Origin: an uncultured Rickettsiales bacterium
GTDB taxonomy: Bacteria; Pseudomonadota; Alphaproteobacteria; Rs-D84
Assembly: GCA_900550565.1 (NCBI GenBank)
Contig: URSG01000004.1
Span: 1-52,438, forward strand
Direction: 5' to 3'
Length of the DNA: 52,438 bases
Below are positions 52,301-52,438 of the stretch, one piece after another. The notes under the pieces are model-generated. The model worked only from the letters and a program-made list of their open reading frames with translations. It did not search any database and had not been told where the DNA came from. Every line of letters starts with the position of its first letter. Within the stretch, counting starts at the first letter, position 1. The translations under genes were made by a program, and so were the position numbers.

Positions 52301-52378
52301 GTCACTGCGCCAAAACGCCAGAATTTCTTGTTCCAGCGTTGGAAAATCTGGTCGCGCATCGGTTTTTGGATATGCCAT
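49352..52378 (-). CDS. ileS: Isoleucyl-tRNA synthetase (type 2, eukaryote-like)
   Basis: This class I synthetase is 1008 residues. The HIGH-like motif is PHWGH within FYDGPPFANGLPHWGHLG, and the KMSKS-like motif is KKLSKS; DCHGLP and DQTRGWFYSL are also present. The FYDGPPFA…PHxGH context matches the type 2 (eukaryote-like, IleS2) enzymes, which tend to resist mupirocin, rather than the E. coli-like LHDGPPYANG…HIGH type. Type 2 is the form found in Rickettsia. The CP1 editing region and a long C-terminal anticodon domain are present, without the type 1 zinc finger. An intrinsic terminator lies 30 bp upstream. Confidence 0.96.
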   Translation of the reverse strand: MAYPKTDARPDFPTLEQEILAFWRSDDTFHKSLNKTKQGHPFSFYDGPPFANGLPHWGHLGVSAVKDMVARYQTMRGRYVVRELGWDCHGLPAESSVEKKQHRQAKDIVATDGIAAFCDMCRSDVMTYSNEWLKFIERIGRWVDGGDNYGYRTMDKNYMESVIWAIKELHNRGLLYKDYRVNPFDWKLGTVLSNSEASSEYQDVTDDAITVWFELENGDRALAWTTTPWTLPANSALAVNPDMKYLRMQDADGAVYVIAESRLAAYEKQFANATQIGVVSGRDLVGLKYKPLFDYYANTSDLLYQIIPADYVSDGDGTGIVHIAPAYGEDDFWAAKNIDPKFPVLLNVDDYGNYTPDVRDWAGENIFDANPKVIAHLRENGHLVKKEQHRHSYPYGPRSKEKLIYRATDSWYIDVPKIRNRLVEITKSQTKWTSAGDRFLTWIEGARPWSISRNRFWGTPLPIWTRDGEYKIFGSIAEIEEFFGVKINDLHRPTLDALEKDGWKRIPDVLDCWVESGSMPFASLHYPFENADKFAATFPADYIIEGQDQTRGWFYSLMVMATALFDAPAFRTVSANGMIVDEHKKKLSKSVGNFVNPEQQIEQSGADAIRLFILGSGFMKAEPVSIDMAGKVFSDATKTILTPLWNAYHFFTLYANAGGITANDSVANGNVLDKYIVAELNELIRVTGDALDEYKPDVAIKEFVRFLDILNNWYIRRSRERFWDEDVDAFNTLHYVLTTVCKCLAPFAPFISEYIYKNLTNNESVHLQSFPVATDTDDAIVRDMRRVQSVVSVGKQLREQYKLRNRLPISKITIAGSDLHTYAEIIADELNAKHIDFTPNISSVADSFVYLITPKIGARLGGALREIIPAVKQGAYEISGDKLIVGAHTLNADEFENRLTVLPGITGAALPDNTAVVVLDTEMNAELVAEGLANDALRFIQDSRKAAGLDVSDRIKLTYNADPALAAAIDAHRARIMSDALVVEMTRGDGEYETQIEGYAITIGIQKA

Positions 52379-52407
52379 TTTTTTCTTACCTTTGTTTTAC
52401 TATTATT

Positions 52408-52431
52408 AAAAAAAGGGGCGACACGCGCCCC
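52408..52431 (-). terminator. Intrinsic terminator upstream of ileS
   Basis: On the minus strand, GGGGCG/CGCCCC type stem (52431-52415) followed by at least seven T's. It may end the upstream gene or act as an ileS leader attenuator; the upstream sequence is outside the window. Confidence 0.8.
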
Positions 52432-52438
52432 AGCCACC

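Overview
The window looks like the chromosome of a Gram-negative alphaproteobacterium, probably a reduced, host- or gut-associated lineage. FtsQ/FtsA, LpxC/LpxK, a DUF374 acyltransferase, MreC/MreD/PBP2/RodA and VirB3/VirB4 point this way. Genes are packed tightly with ATGA overlaps and shared bidirectional terminators, and core genes favour CGT/CGC arginine codons. The lineage is an inference from gene content; no rRNA is present.

Layout. 1-2786: a gene end, ftsQ, then an ftsA reading frame fused in frame to a complete ribulose-phosphate 3-epimerase. 2799-8237: uvrB-tsaE operon, an AsmA-like protein and a hypothetical. 8351-10338: aspS behind a leader with the hallmarks of a tRNA-Asp T-box. 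10368-15924: an AT-rich accessory block with a KAP-type P-loop ATPase, small envelope proteins, a caspase-like protease operon, gene remnants and two identical 221-bp leader RNAs. 15982-16275: tRNA-Thr(GGT) and tRNA-Met. 16423-21401: PagL-like protein, ung with an HhH DNA glycosylase, gyrB, and a RusA-like protein. 21445-26101: type IVb-pilus-like genes (pilO, pilP, pilQ, pilR types). 26232-29303: lipid A operon. 29493-31406: initiator tRNA, small membrane and secreted proteins, and a third, diverged copy of the leader RNA. 31406-34125: virB3-virB4 plus a secreted HExxH-like protein. 34126-36500: AT-rich spacer with an iterated motif, rpmJ, a short SufB/D-like protein and ychF. 36543-40478: rpmI-rplT-pheS-pheT. 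40618-44806: cell-elongation operon mreC-mreD-mrdA-rodA. 44813-52378: topA-dnaG facing nth and ileS.

Most noteworthy are two RNA elements and one fusion. (1) A structured RNA of about 205-221 nt occurs three times: 12195-12417 (+), 15081-15301 (+) and 30525-30728 (-). Each copy has a promoter placed so that transcription starts at the same GAATCC, keeps the same helices (with compensatory changes in the diverged copy), ends in an intrinsic terminator whose 5' arm overlaps an upstream helix, and lies just before genes for small exported or membrane proteins. I do not recognise it as a known family. (2) The aspS leader carries a T-box sequence, a GAC (Asp) codon in a hairpin loop, and UGGC in the acceptor bulge, which matches the G73 of tRNA-Asp. 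To my knowledge T-boxes are not typical of Alphaproteobacteria. (3) FtsA, the divisome membrane anchor, is fused to a pentose-phosphate enzyme with all catalytic residues intact.
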